Of a stretch of DNA of 64,000 nucleotides, positions 37,507 to 45,813 are shown piece by piece. The DNA lies in the NCBI RefSeq assembly GCF_024707125.1, contig NZ_JANQAH010000011.1:1054001-1118000 (forward strand). Direction: 5' to 3'. The stretch's first letter is position 1; each line of letters opens with the position of its first letter. A program made the position numbers and the translations under genes. The stretch comes from Devosia sp. GTDB lineage: Bacteria > Pseudomonadota > Alphaproteobacteria > Rhizobiales > Devosiaceae. Below the pieces are notes generated by a model. It had not been told where the DNA came from. It did not search any database and saw only the letters and a program-made list of their open reading frames with translations.

Positions 37507-37731
37507 CGCAGAGAGCGATCTTTTCGGCCATATCCTGGTATCTTGCCCGGACCACACCCTTCAGCCAGGGCCTGCAGCGCGGGTCAGATTGGTCGGGTCG
37601 TTCACGCCGCTATTTGGGGCACACGGATCTGGCCACGCGTCTCCGTCGCAACGCTTCGCCTGGTGGAGGCGCGCGCAAACTGCAGCCCTTGTCGGTGCGT
37701 GAGCCCAAAATACCCAGCAATGTCAAGAAAA

Positions 37732-37776
37732 TGGTGGGTGCGACAGGGATTGAACCTGTGACCCCTGCCGTGTGAA
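37732..37776 (-). other. 3' half of tRNA-Val(CAC): attachment-site scar
   Basis: Read on the minus strand this is a complete 3' half tRNA: anticodon loop TTCACAC (anticodon CAC), 3' anticodon strand GGCAG, a T arm CAGG-TTCAATC-CCTG with TTCAATC loop, acceptor strand CGCACCC and discriminator plus CCA. No 5' half follows: the bases right of 37776 do not pair as a tRNA. Loss exactly at the anticodon loop is what a tyrosine recombinase leaves when it uses a tRNA gene as its attachment site. The element lies to the right. Confidence 0.85.
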
Positions 37777-38063
37777 AACCAGGCCCCTCCGCCAAAGCGC
37801 CGGTTTATCTGCAGTTACAACTGGTGACCACCACTTTAAAGCCCATTTAGACCAGGTTTGCCGAACCTTTCGGTTCAAATGAACCGGAGAGCACTGTCTT
37901 CTACCTGCTTCAGCTTCAGCGAGTAGATGCGCCAGCTCGGCAAGGCTTTGCGAATGCCACGAACACTCCCTATTGCGACCTCTTCGCAACCTCCGACCGA
38001 TCAGACAGTCCCAAAAGGGCGACGCTATAGACGATGCAACATCAACGCTAGTCTACGGAACAA

Positions 38064-38465
38064 ATGGCAAACCGTCCCTTCGAAAAATCAAACCTAGCAA
38101 GCTTTCTGCAGGCTCGCATTGTCGAACTGCAACCGGTCAAGACGCAAGCGGACATCGCCTCCGAAGCAGGCTTTCGCAATGCGAGCATGCTCGCATTGAT
38201 CAAAAACGGAACGACGCGTCTCCCACTTGATCGGGTTCCTGCCCTTGCCGTCGCGTTAGAAATAGACTCGCGACGGCTCATGTTTTTGGCCATGCAACAG
38301 ACCGCAGACGACACTACCATGCGCGCATTCAGGGAAATATTCGGTACGCCGGTAACGACGAACGAATTGGCGTGGCTTGAGGAAATTCGAAGCGCGTCGG
38401 GAGGGAGCGATCCTTGGCTAACGAGCAGATCGCGCGTCGCACTCCGGGCAATTTTCGGCAAGTGA
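38064..38465 (+). CDS. Phage-type helix-turn-helix protein
   Basis: 133 residues. FLQARIVELQPVKTQADIASEAGFRNASMLALIKNGTTRLPLDRVPALAVALEID is a Cro/CI-like HTH pattern followed by the standard DRVPALAVALEID helix that ends such domains. The C-terminal 60 residues have no recognised fold. In an element of this kind it is the natural candidate for a repressor or replication/transfer regulator. Weak ribosome site (GGAAC). Confidence 0.7.
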   Translation: MANRPFEKSNLASFLQARIVELQPVKTQADIASEAGFRNASMLALIKNGTTRLPLDRVPALAVALEIDSRRLMFLAMQQTADDTTMRAFREIFGTPVTTNELAWLEEIRSASGGSDPWLTSRSRVALRAIFGK

Positions 38466-38475
38466 GGCTTGCTAA

Positions 38476-38682
38476 TTGAGCACAGCAAAAGGTACCCAAC
38501 TTTCCGACTTGTTGGCACAAGCGCTTTGGACCAACGCCCTATCCCGTGCCGGCCGTCCCATCCTGCCTACCGCTGCACGGCTACGCCAGCTGAGAGCTTT
38601 AATCGCACAATGGTCCGTAGAAGATGCAATCGCTGGTCCACACGACGATAGGCCAAGAGATGACAACACTGAGGTTCCGTAG
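38476..38682 (+). CDS. Small hypothetical protein
   Basis: 68 residues starting from TTG 38476, eleven bases after the HTH gene stop, with GTGAGG 8-10 bases upstream. Sequence MSTAKGTQLSDLLAQALWTN, then a basic/hydrophobic helix and a polar C-terminus. No motif recognised. It may be a coexpressed partner of the HTH protein; its reality rests on spacing and codon pattern only. Confidence 0.45.
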   Translation: MSTAKGTQLSDLLAQALWTNALSRAGRPILPTAARLRQLRALIAQWSVEDAIAGPHDDRPRDDNTEVP

Positions 38683-38808
38683 AATGCCCGGCTGTACACT
38701 TTTTATGGGCATCTCATTCCGACGCGCCATCTCAGAAGTGCCAGAAACCCAACCGTCTCAGGCACATCCTGCAACAAGGTCCTTATAACTGCATATACTA
38801 GCCATTAC

Positions 38809-39975
38809 CTAACGACCCAATTCCCTACGCTGCAGATTGCGAAGCGCTTCCCGAACCTTTTCGTTTAGAGCCTCGTACGCCTTCGTAGTATTTTCCTTTC
38901 TCCTCCCGCGAGGCGGCACCTGGTACCCACGCTCCTTTAGGTTTTTATCAATGGACCTTAAATTGCGTTGCCGCTCGGCGTCGAGGGCCGCCAACCCAAC
39001 GGCGCCTATATTCAAGAACCTCAACACTCGTCGTCTCTCTCGGAATAAGTCCACACCCACGGGGTCTTTTGGCAAAATGAATGTTGGAAGAACGAACTGA
39101 AAGTACCTCCGCTGAAACTTGGTCAGGTTCACCTCTTTCAGACCCGCCAAGGTGTCTGTTCCGGTTCTCTGCAACTCTTCACCCCTTAGGGTGACCTCTA
39201 CCCTCGCGCGTCGCCCCTCGACCGGGAGAACGGTTCTTGTGCCGGTTGTGGGGTTCTGCCTATCCAGTAATTTATTCATAACCCGCCACATCGCCGGCGA
39301 ACCTTCTTCCCCAAGGTAGAACGTTGCGTCTACCGGAATTGTGCGATCGGCCTCCACCTCCAGAATTGCCCAGCGCCTCTTGCCTTCGAACGATCTTCCC
39401 CAAACCTTCGAAGAATGCGCCTTACCTTTTCCCCAAGCGAACCTAGGATGATCTGCGGAGCGCTCTATAATGTCTTTGTTTGGGAAGAGATGCCGAGCCA
39501 GTACTGCCACCATTGCAAGGCCTTCAATTTCTGAAGCTCGCTTGGAATAGAAATCGACGCTCACCTCCAAGCCCACGGTGCGAGGCTCCGAAATCAGGCC
39601 GAATTCGACGCCAATCGCGTCAGTTACCCGCACTAAGTCTACAATATGAGGATCTTGAAAAATCACCCTGAAAACATCAGACACCCCTCCTGAGCCTGCC
39701 TCAACAGGCTCAACATAGGATGTGCGTCCACATACACGGTCGATTTCCTTTTTCAGATGGCGGAACTGGGTTTTTCTACCCAAGTGGAATTCCAACTCCA
39801 CCCAATCGATGACCGCTTCGCAGCGATAGTCTGCGAGGTCTAGCACCGGCTTCAAGAGATGCCGGTCCGTAAATCTACGTTGGCTCGAATTCACCGGGCT
39901 TTCGATAAACTCGAGCTGCAGCAGTCGTTTGCGGTCTTTCAGAAACGGCACGGGCACTATGGTGTTTTTTAACAT
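38809..39975 (-). CDS. Uncharacterised replication-initiator-like protein
   Basis: 388 residues, strongly basic C-terminus. Not matched to a named family. Suggestive segments: an early strand CEAVIDWVELEFHLG, a mid strand RTVGLEVSVDFYSKR, and RRARVEVTLRGEELQRTGTDTLAGL; this strand-acid-strand order resembles the Rep_trans/RstA-like initiators of filamentous phages and small replicons. No clear HUH motif was seen. It is read toward the two small genes on its left, and a 42-base hairpin lies about 90 bases upstream of its start. GC is lower than in neighbouring core genes. Confidence 0.6.
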   Translation of the reverse strand: MLKNTIVPVPFLKDRKRLLQLEFIESPVNSSQRRFTDRHLLKPVLDLADYRCEAVIDWVELEFHLGRKTQFRHLKKEIDRVCGRTSYVEPVEAGSGGVSDVFRVIFQDPHIVDLVRVTDAIGVEFGLISEPRTVGLEVSVDFYSKRASEIEGLAMVAVLARHLFPNKDIIERSADHPRFAWGKGKAHSSKVWGRSFEGKRRWAILEVEADRTIPVDATFYLGEEGSPAMWRVMNKLLDRQNPTTGTRTVLPVEGRRARVEVTLRGEELQRTGTDTLAGLKEVNLTKFQRRYFQFVLPTFILPKDPVGVDLFRERRRVLRFLNIGAVGLAALDAERQRNLRSIDKNLKERGYQVPPRGRRKENTTKAYEALNEKVREALRNLQRRELGR

Positions 39976-41151
39976 CGCGCCGACCTAACTGAGTCGTCGT
40001 ATCTCCGACAGCCTGTTGCGCTTTTGGAAAGGACACAGACATAAAATCACCGATTCAAGCCAGCCATGTAACACTCAATGCAAATTCGCTTGCGGTGAGT
40101 GTTACATTGTCCAGCAAACGATATGAGGGAAACGCCCCCCTTGGAACTGAACACGGTGTCATTACCGCAAAGTATTTTGCGTTGGAGTTTCCAGAAGTTT
40201 ACATTTCCGCTCACGTTAGAACGAAAGATCTGGTTTTCTGCAAATATAGCATTTCAGGTTTCTGTATCGGACAAGTGTGAGCACCGTCGCTGGCGCGCAC
40301 AAGAAGCTCACCAGCTCGCGTTCGGGCGGCCAACGGGAATTCGCTCAAAAAGTATCGAAAGATTAGTGCTAGCTCACCGCACGCGATTCCAGAGACACTC
40401 AAGCCAGGCCTGTCTCCGATAGTTTCCACTTCCGACTGCGTAGCCACGTCCATTTGAAGGCATCAGTGAAGCAGTGCGCGGAGAACTCTGGCTACCCGCT
40501 GTGTATGCTCGTAGGGGGAGGACGTATCTACATCGAGCCACGAATAGATGGCCCATAAGCGTATACATATGGAAGTGTACGACAGTCTGGACGTCCCCGA
40601 TGCGCGGCCGTTGCGCCAAACCGGGCTCACACACAAGTCGCATCGACCAAGCGGCAAGATGCCGATACGGGACGCGGTCAGCTTTGGCGGGACCGTGCCA
40701 GGTAAAAGGTTGCAGGCGGATAGCATAGGATCGCACCTCAATCGCTCGTGCTGCTCGACCGCTTGTAGACGGGCGAAGGCACCCGGTCAGAGTTGCACCG
40801 TCACATTTGACACATTTCCCGCAAAGTCTCCTCTGCCGCTGGACACATGCCATCCGCAACAGATGTGGTGGCAACGGCTAGGTACGGCTAGCTTCCCACC
40901 GCAGGGTGTTCAGACGCCGGTTAGCCTTGTCAATAGACGAAGTCCTAGGGCCGGTCCAACGCATAAGGGAATGACCCTCCCTCCCCGGTAGAATAAGGCA
41001 TCCTAACCTCCGGTATGCCCTCAGTTTGGACCGCGGCCAGCGACTAAAAAAATAGTCAAAATCCTTTCAGATTTCTCTGCATCCCAAAATCGAGACCGCT
41101 ATAGCGCGCTTTAGATCCTCAGATTCACTGGCGATCATAGGAGCCCTTTGA
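39976..41151. other. 1.2 kb noncoding stretch inside the element
   Basis: No ORF here has both a ribosome site and protein-like composition; the longer frames (for example 40374-40874 minus) are rich in Arg/Cys and unconvincing. It contains the 40066-40107 hairpin. It could hold a replication origin, transfer origin or regulatory RNA. Codon-like periodicity was not seen by eye. Confidence 0.55.
40066..40107. promoter_or_regulatory. 42-base hairpin / operator-like inverted repeat
   Basis: Arms ATGTAACACTCA (40066-40077) and TGAGTGTTACAT (40096-40107) are perfect 12-base complements. The 18-base spacer contains its own GCAA / TTGC stem with a 6-base loop, so the whole can fold as a long hairpin. 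It stands 90 bases upstream of the Rep-like gene start, a place for an operator or a nick/origin site. Confidence 0.6.
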
Positions 41152-41469
41152 TTGCAACCACCAATGCCTATGGGTAGCGAGGCAATTCCACTGCGCATTG
41201 ATGAGCGCCCATTTAGCCCGGAAACGCTCGCTCGGCGCTGGGACTGTTCTCCCCAGCACGTAAGAGATCTGGTCGCCGCGGGCCGCTTGAGCGCATTCCG
41301 CCTCGGCAGACTTATCCGCATCCCCGCCCCCATTGTGAGAGACTTCGAATGCCCGAAATGCGAGCCCAACTCTATCGCGGCACCTATTGCGCCGTTTGGT
41401 CTGACGAAGGCAAGACGCGGCGACGCTCCCTTCGTACCGACGATCATGAGGAAGCCCAGCGCAGACTAA
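41152..41469 (+). CDS. Excisionase / AlpA-like HTH protein
   Basis: 105 residues from TTG 41152, set by AGGAG at 41139-41143. Residues ~19-58 (RPFSPETLARRWDCSPQHVRDLVAAGRLSAFRLGRLIRIP) form the HTH_17-type winged helix of excisionases. The tail beyond residue 65 overlaps the integrase reading frame and may be non-functional. Position directly before and overlapping the integrase is typical of xis-int modules. Confidence 0.7.
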   Translation: MQPPMPMGSEAIPLRIDERPFSPETLARRWDCSPQHVRDLVAAGRLSAFRLGRLIRIPAPIVRDFECPKCEPNSIAAPIAPFGLTKARRGDAPFVPTIMRKPSAD

Positions 41470-42335
41470 TCGATCTCCGCCAAACCATGGCTGCTCCAGT
41501 TGGGGCTACTGTAGCTTCGATGGTCCAAGCTTACCTCGATGAGAAACGAGGTAGAGTCGTGGATCATGAAAGGATGGTCGGCGGCTGGAAGAACGCAAAG
41601 TCAACCTTTGGCCACCTGCGGCCGGACCAAATCACCAGAGAACTGTGCCGCGACTACGCTCGAAGGCGTCGTGACGAAGGCCAGCAGCGGCGCGGAATCC
41701 CCATAGGCGATGGCACAATTCTGAAAGAAATCAACGTGGTCCGCCAGGCCCTGAATTGGCATGGCGTGCAAGGTGCCGTATTTGAGGCGCCCAGCCAGCC
41801 CCCTCCGCGAGACAGATACCTGACGCGAGAGGAATTTCAGCGACTGTTGGATGCTTGTGCAAGCCCGCACATGAGGCTGTTCATGATCCTGGCCCTTTCG
41901 ACCGCTGGGCGGAAGGGCGCGATACTTCAGCTTACATGGGATCGTGTTGACTTCGAACGCCGGCAAGTTCGTCTGGCAGTGCCAGGAGAACAAAATCGCA
42001 AAGGTCGCGCTCTCGTGCCGATGACCGACCGGTTGCACGCCGAGTTACTGGTAGCGAAAAAGGCGGCCCTAACGCACTACGTGATAGAATATGCAGGCGG
42101 CCCTGTCCTCAACATCAAGAAAGGATTTGCCGCCGCAGCAAAACGCGCAATGCTTGACGATATTACGCCGCATGACCTTCGCCATACAGCGGCAGTGTGG
42201 ATGGCGGAAAGTGGCATCGCTATAACCGAGATCGCTCAGTTCTTGGGGCACACAGACCCGCGGATTACCTACCGAGTATATGCTCGGTTCAGCCCCGAAT
42301 ACCTCCGGAAGGCGGCTTCGGCGCTAAACGTCTAG
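41349..42335 (+). CDS. int: Tyrosine site-specific integrase
   Basis: 328 residues. The catalytic arginine R188 lies in STAGRKGAILQLTWD, H275/R278 in PHDLRHTAAVW, H301 in FLGHTDPRI and the nucleophile probably Y311 in TYRVYARF. The N-terminal 150 residues are the core-binding region. With the tRNA-Val scar it accounts for the integration event. Its first 121 bases overlap the excisionase gene in another frame. Confidence 0.92.
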   Translation: MPEMRAQLYRGTYCAVWSDEGKTRRRSLRTDDHEEAQRRLIDLRQTMAAPVGATVASMVQAYLDEKRGRVVDHERMVGGWKNAKSTFGHLRPDQITRELCRDYARRRRDEGQQRRGIPIGDGTILKEINVVRQALNWHGVQGAVFEAPSQPPPRDRYLTREEFQRLLDACASPHMRLFMILALSTAGRKGAILQLTWDRVDFERRQVRLAVPGEQNRKGRALVPMTDRLHAELLVAKKAALTHYVIEYAGGPVLNIKKGFAAAAKRAMLDDITPHDLRHTAAVWMAESGIAITEIAQFLGHTDPRITYRVYARFSPEYLRKAASALNV

Positions 42336-42446
42336 ATAGCCATCTCGATAGCCGACACTCTGCTGGTCGCCACGACCACGCACCGCAGGGGGTCGGCTAT
42401 CGCGTCTTCTTCCCTTGTTCTAGATGCACAGGGCTATGGCTGCCTC

Positions 42447-42464
42447 GGGGTGGGGAGCCGACAG
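42447..42464 (+). repeat. Copy 1 of an 18-base dispersed motif
   Basis: GGGGTGGGGAGCCGACAG. Same-strand relatives occur at 43181-43198 and 47154-47171 (identical to each other) and 56046-56063. It lies in a 266-base gap after the integrase that shows no gene. Confidence 0.5.
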
Positions 42465-42601
42465 TCTGCTTTTGAGGCAGGCTCTGCGAAAGCCGACCTG
42501 CATCTCCGAATGAGTTAGATATGACGGGTTAGGCATTTGCCAGAAACGCACCCCACCAGAATATGCCAGGTCGGTGCAAGTCGAGGCGCGTGTGCGATGC
42601 T

Positions 42602-43006
42602 TTAGCCTACGGTTGGCGCGTCAACTTCGTTGAGTGCAGCAAGGCCTGCATTGTTCTCAAGATACTCGCCCAAGCGGGGATCCTCGCAATAGCGCTGTTG
42701 CTCATCCACAATGTCATAGCTTGCGCCCAATTCATGCCGCAAAAGCCCAAGTAGCGTGTCCACCCTAGCATTGAAGCGATCACAAAGCGTTTGTGTCCAC
42801 AGGCTCGGATCGGGCGGATACAGGGGGTTCAGATAGCCGGAATGCTCGAAGTCAAGCTGGACCCGCAGATCACAAGCAGGCTTCGAAACGAACAATTTCT
42901 CGTCCACTGGGCCTAGTCCCAATTCTTCACGGGTCTCGTTGTCACCCGCCCAGAGGCAACCACCCGCGCCATAATCGAAAAAGAACCTGAGAATGCTTTT
43001 TGTCAT
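42602..43006 (-). CDS. Hypothetical cytosolic protein
   Basis: 134 residues beginning MTKSILRFFFDYGAGGCLWAGDNETREELGLGP. Acidic, with DYGAGGCLWAGD and a later DFEHSGYLNPLYPPDPSLW. No family named. The length and codon use look protein-like. No regulatory or operon context: intergenic gaps on both sides. Confidence 0.65.
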   Translation of the reverse strand: MTKSILRFFFDYGAGGCLWAGDNETREELGLGPVDEKLFVSKPACDLRVQLDFEHSGYLNPLYPPDPSLWTQTLCDRFNARVDTLLGLLRHELGASYDIVDEQQRYCEDPRLGEYLENNAGLAALNEVDAPTVG

Positions 43007-43423
43007 GGCGCAAGGCTAGACGCATGACGCGCGGCAGGAAAGTCCGCAATTTCCTTAGCAGCCCACTCTTGAGGATGATCGCCTGTGTCCGCTCATAGGA
43101 AACCGCGAGCGAGGCACCAACGGCGAGAATGGGGTCGACATCTGACCGACCGCTATGGGCCCCAGGACGCCGGCGGCACCGGGGTGGAAAGGAGACAGTA
43201 TGCTGTTTCACTGCTGAGGTCGAAAGCTGCCGATCCTAGCTTGGACTGAGGCGCTAGGTTCGGGTGTCCCATCTATTTCGTAGAGTTGCCCAGCTACGCA
43301 TATCTGGGAAGGCATTTGCGAGATGCCGTCAGATGCAGGCACTACTCTGTTGTTATATGTCTGCTCGTTGCGGCTCGGACGCGCTCGTCCAGCGGCACCC
43401 GCTCATCGAGCGACACCTCGCTG
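43007..43423. other. 417-base stretch without a convincing gene
   Basis: Several frames are open but none has a good start and composition. It carries the 18-base motif at 43181-43198. It adjoins the dehydratase remnant on its right. Confidence 0.6.
43181..43198 (+). repeat. Copy 2 of the 18-base motif
   Basis: GGGGTGGAAAGGAGACAG, identical at all 18 bases to 47154-47171. The two copies flank a 4 kb block (remnants, SDR, TetR, HxlR, old yellow enzyme). Confidence 0.55.
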
Positions 43424-43582
43424 AAGCATGCCATGCGCGTCGAGGCTGAACGGCGTCGTGACAACGCCGTCCACATAAGCGCTGCCACCGATATATTCGA
43501 CGTAGCGTGTATTAGGAAAGCCGCCGACATCTGCAGATCGGCCGCGAGCCCTAGAGCCGGATTCCATCCATGACCCACATAA
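43424..43582 (-). pseudogene. Remnant of a mandelate-racemase/enolase-family dehydratase
   Basis: On the minus strand it reads VGHGWNPALGLAADLQMSAAF, then after a one-base deletion PNTRYVEYIGGSAYVDGV and TPFSLDAHGM. It aligns with the C-terminal part of the dehydratase at 54227-54390, about 16 differences over 157 bases in my hand alignment. Only this C-terminal piece is left and it is frameshifted, so it is non-functional. Confidence 0.8.
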
Positions 43583-43688
43583 TGAACTCAGCGGCGGCAA
43601 CGATCGTGACCGTCGGGGCGAAGAGCAACAAGCCCTTGTCCAGGGGGCGCCTCAATGGCTTGTGGGGATGGTCGGCGGCAGCACTCAT
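43551..43688 (-). pseudogene. Cut membrane-protein N-terminus fused to the remnant
   Basis: A 45-codon frame whose ATG overlaps the SDR stop (ATGA), starting MSAAADHPHKPLRRPLDKG, then the hydrophobic LLLFAPTVTIVAAAEFIM, after which it runs into the dehydratase remnant in another frame and stops. The coupling suggests the SDR was once followed by a membrane transport gene, now deleted. The family is not identifiable. Confidence 0.55.
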
Positions 43689-44425
43689 GCGTTCGCTCCG
43701 CCATCGACGGTGAAGCCGGTCCCGTTCACCGATCGCGCCACGGGGCTAGCGAGGTAGGCGTAGAGCGCAGCAAGGTCCTCGGCCCTGCCATATTCCTTGA
43801 TCGCCATCCGCTGACGCTGAATCTCTGCAAAGGGACCGTCGGCAGGGTTCATGTCGGTATTGGTCGAGCCGGGATGCACGAGATTGACGGTAATCCCCCG
43901 AGGGCCCAAATCACGGGCTACGCCCTTGGTCCAGGCGATCAGTGCGGCCTTGCTGGCGGAATACAGCGCTTTGCCGTCATCGGGCACGCGGTCGGCAAGA
44001 TTGCTGCCGGTCGTGATTATGCGACCGCCCTCTGACATGTAGGGCAAGGCGGCCTGCGTCGCGAGGATGACCGCCCGAACATTGACCGACAGCGTAGTGT
44101 CGATGTCCTCGAGTGTGATATCCGCAATTGAACCGTAGCGGATGATGCCGGCGTTGTTCACGAGAATGTCGAGCCCGCCCAACGCTGATGCAGCGTACTC
44201 AACTGCCTGCTTGATCGACGTCGGGTCTGACGCATCCATCTGGATGGTCACGGCGCTGCCACCCGCCTCTCGGATCTGATTGGCGATAGCGCTGGCAGCG
44301 TCGGCGGATCGCACGTATCCGATCGCCACAGCAGCCCCTTCAGCGGCGAAGCGTCGGACGATCGCCGCGCCGATTCCACGGCTGCCCCCGGTGACGAAGG
44401 CGCGCTTTCCGTTGAGCATTGGCAT
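43685..44425 (-). CDS. SDR family oxidoreductase (FabG-like)
   Basis: 246 residues. N-terminal RAFVTGGSRGIGAAIVRRFAAEGA is the TGxxxGIG cofactor motif, NNAG lies in DILVNNAGIIRYG, and the catalytic Tyr-Lys in YSASKAALIAWTKG with Ser in IITTGSNLA. NADP(H)-dependent; probably a xenobiotic or carbonyl reductase. It is divergent from the TetR gene, with an inverted-repeat operator between. Confidence 0.92.
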   Translation of the reverse strand: MPMLNGKRAFVTGGSRGIGAAIVRRFAAEGAAVAIGYVRSADAASAIANQIREAGGSAVTIQMDASDPTSIKQAVEYAASALGGLDILVNNAGIIRYGSIADITLEDIDTTLSVNVRAVILATQAALPYMSEGGRIITTGSNLADRVPDDGKALYSASKAALIAWTKGVARDLGPRGITVNLVHPGSTNTDMNPADGPFAEIQRQRMAIKEYGRAEDLAALYAYLASPVARSVNGTGFTVDGGANA

Positions 44426-44440
44426 GTTCGATTCCTTTTT

Positions 44441-44508
44441 TGTAATGATTGATCTATAAATCTGTAACTTGAACTTTCAGTCAAGATTATTATATATCGA
44501 TCATTACA
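44441..44508. promoter_or_regulatory. 18-base inverted-repeat operator, SDR/TetR
   Basis: TGTAATGATTGATCTATA (44441-44458) and TATATATCGATCATTACA (44491-44508) are inverted repeats with 16 of 18 positions matching. They occupy the 97-base A/T-rich gap between the divergent SDR and TetR genes. Binding by the TetR protein to repress both is the natural reading, as inference. Confidence 0.7.
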
Positions 44509-44522
44509 GAAAAGGATCCGTG

Positions 44523-45161
44523 ATGGCGGACCGTGGCCGACCGAGGACGTTCGACAGGGAACAAGCGCTGCTTCGTGCGATGGAAATCTTCTGGGAGAAG
44601 GGTTTCGAGGGAACCTCAATGGTTGATCTGACGACTGGTATGGGAATTGGTGCGCCCAGCCTCTATGCGGCGTTCGGATCGAAGGAGGAGCTTTTCAGGG
44701 CGGCTGTGGCGCTCTATGTCTCGACCGATGGAGCCGACATCTGGGGGGCGCTCGCCAAAGCGGAAACCGCCTATGGCGCCATAGAGGCTTTCCTGATGGA
44801 ATCGGCGCAGAAGTTTAACCGTCCGGATAAGCCAAGCGGCTGCCTGGTAGTCCTGTCGGCGCTCCACGCAACCGATGGCAATAAGGCGCTTCGTGCCGAG
44901 CTTGTCGCCAGGCGCTCGAAAAATACAACGAATCTCGCGGCCCGGTTGGCCAAGGCCGTAAAGAATGGCGAGCTACCACCCGGTACCGATGTCGACCGGA
45001 TGGCGCGCTTCTACGTGACGGTGCAACAAGGCATGTCGATCCAGGCTCGCGACGGTGCCGATCGAATGATGCTGGAAGAGATCGCACGATCGGCGCTCGC
45101 TGCCTGGGGATCACTGGCTCCGAACGGAGTTCGATATGTGGGGGCGAGCCAGCCTCTCTGA
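44523..45161 (+). CDS. TetR/AcrR family transcriptional regulator
   Basis: 212 residues. N-terminal HTH: ALLRAMEIFWEKGFEGTSMVDLTTGMGIGAPSLYAAFGSKEELFRAAV. C-terminal ligand domain helical. AAAGGA before ATG 44523 sets the start. Divergent from the SDR gene and probably its autoregulated repressor. The next 300 bases (45162-45459) show no convincing gene. Confidence 0.9.
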   Translation: MADRGRPRTFDREQALLRAMEIFWEKGFEGTSMVDLTTGMGIGAPSLYAAFGSKEELFRAAVALYVSTDGADIWGALAKAETAYGAIEAFLMESAQKFNRPDKPSGCLVVLSALHATDGNKALRAELVARRSKNTTNLAARLAKAVKNGELPPGTDVDRMARFYVTVQQGMSIQARDGADRMMLEEIARSALAAWGSLAPNGVRYVGASQPL

Positions 45162-45459
45162 GACAGGCCTTATGTTCGTCGCGATAGAGAAGATCGATGG
45201 CGTGTCGAAGTCCCCACGTAGATCCGGGCGCCCAATGCCGGCACGACGCCGACCCAAAAGCGGCAACGACGAGGTCGAATTGTTCCGAACTAAAGATTTG
45301 GAGCGCCGCCATTCTAGAGTTGCGGCTATCGATTCCAATGGGTCCACAGCCACGATGCGCTCGACAAATGGGATGGCGCGCAATTTTTCGGGGTCAGCAG
45401 TCGAGATCCAGAACTCCCGCTTGCTCTTCGACTCCAGCGGTCACAGCAAAGCGAACATC

Positions 45460-45813
45460 TTACTGACCGGATTCGGACCTGATGTTAATTTCCAGGTAGT
45501 TCCTCGACCAGAGTTCAAGATCTTCCAGGATCGGCTTTAGGGCCTGGCCATGTGCGCTGAGCGAATATTCCACCTTAGGCGGCACCTCGCTATAGACCCT
45601 ACGGTCTATGATCTTGAAGGTTTCAAGGTCTCGCAACTGCTTGGTCAACATTCGCTGCGTGATGTCGGGCATGGCACGATGCAACTCCCCAAATCGCATA
45701 GTGCGCCGACAAAGACACCACAAAATCATACCTTTCCACTTTCCACCGACAATACCGAGAGCGGTTTCCGTAGGGCAAAACAGTTGGGTTTCGTGGAAGG
45801 GATCGGGCATCAA
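45460..45813 (-). CDS. HxlR family regulator
   Basis: 117 residues. Core: CPTETALGIVGGKWKGMILWCLCRRTMRFGELHRAMPDITQRMLTKQLRDLE, the HxlR winged helix, ending with KVEYSLSAHGQALKPILEDLELW. These sense redox/electrophiles or aldehydes, often via N-terminal cysteine; here a cysteine precedes the core. It is divergent from the old yellow enzyme gene, its likely target. Confidence 0.9.
   Translation of the reverse strand: MMPDPFHETQLFCPTETALGIVGGKWKGMILWCLCRRTMRFGELHRAMPDITQRMLTKQLRDLETFKIIDRRVYSEVPPKVEYSLSAHGQALKPILEDLELWSRNYLEINIRSESGQ

Larger units (their letters stand above)
37777..42350. mobile_element. Integrative element core (HTH, Rep-like, excisionase, integrase)
   Basis: From the tRNA scar rightwards: HTH regulator, a small ORF, an uncharacterised Rep-like protein, a 1.2 kb noncoding stretch with a hairpin, an excisionase-like HTH and a tyrosine integrase. 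Base composition is visibly lower in GC than the flanking core. The left end is well defined at 37776; the right end is not seen, and 42350 is only where the integrase module ends. The first 287 bases (37777-38063) hold no clear gene. Confidence 0.6.

Noticed and set aside
37610..37795. 61-codon minus-strand ORF over the tRNA fragment
   Set aside because: The reading GVTGSIPVAPT is the usual spurious translation of a tRNA 3' end, not a protein.
40374..40874. 167-codon minus-strand ORF in the noncoding stretch of the element
   Set aside because: Arg/Cys/His-rich, patternless sequence, no ribosome site; typical of a chance frame.
42547..42560. CGCACCCCACCA resembling the tRNA-Val 3' end right of the integrase
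   Set aside because: One extra C and no T arm or anticodon sequence before it; the match is only about 11 bases and is likely chance.
45136..45540. 134-codon plus ORF and overlapping minus ORFs between TetR and HxlR
   Set aside because: No ribosome site, no domain; overlaps the HxlR end. Possibly decayed coding DNA, but not supportable as a gene.
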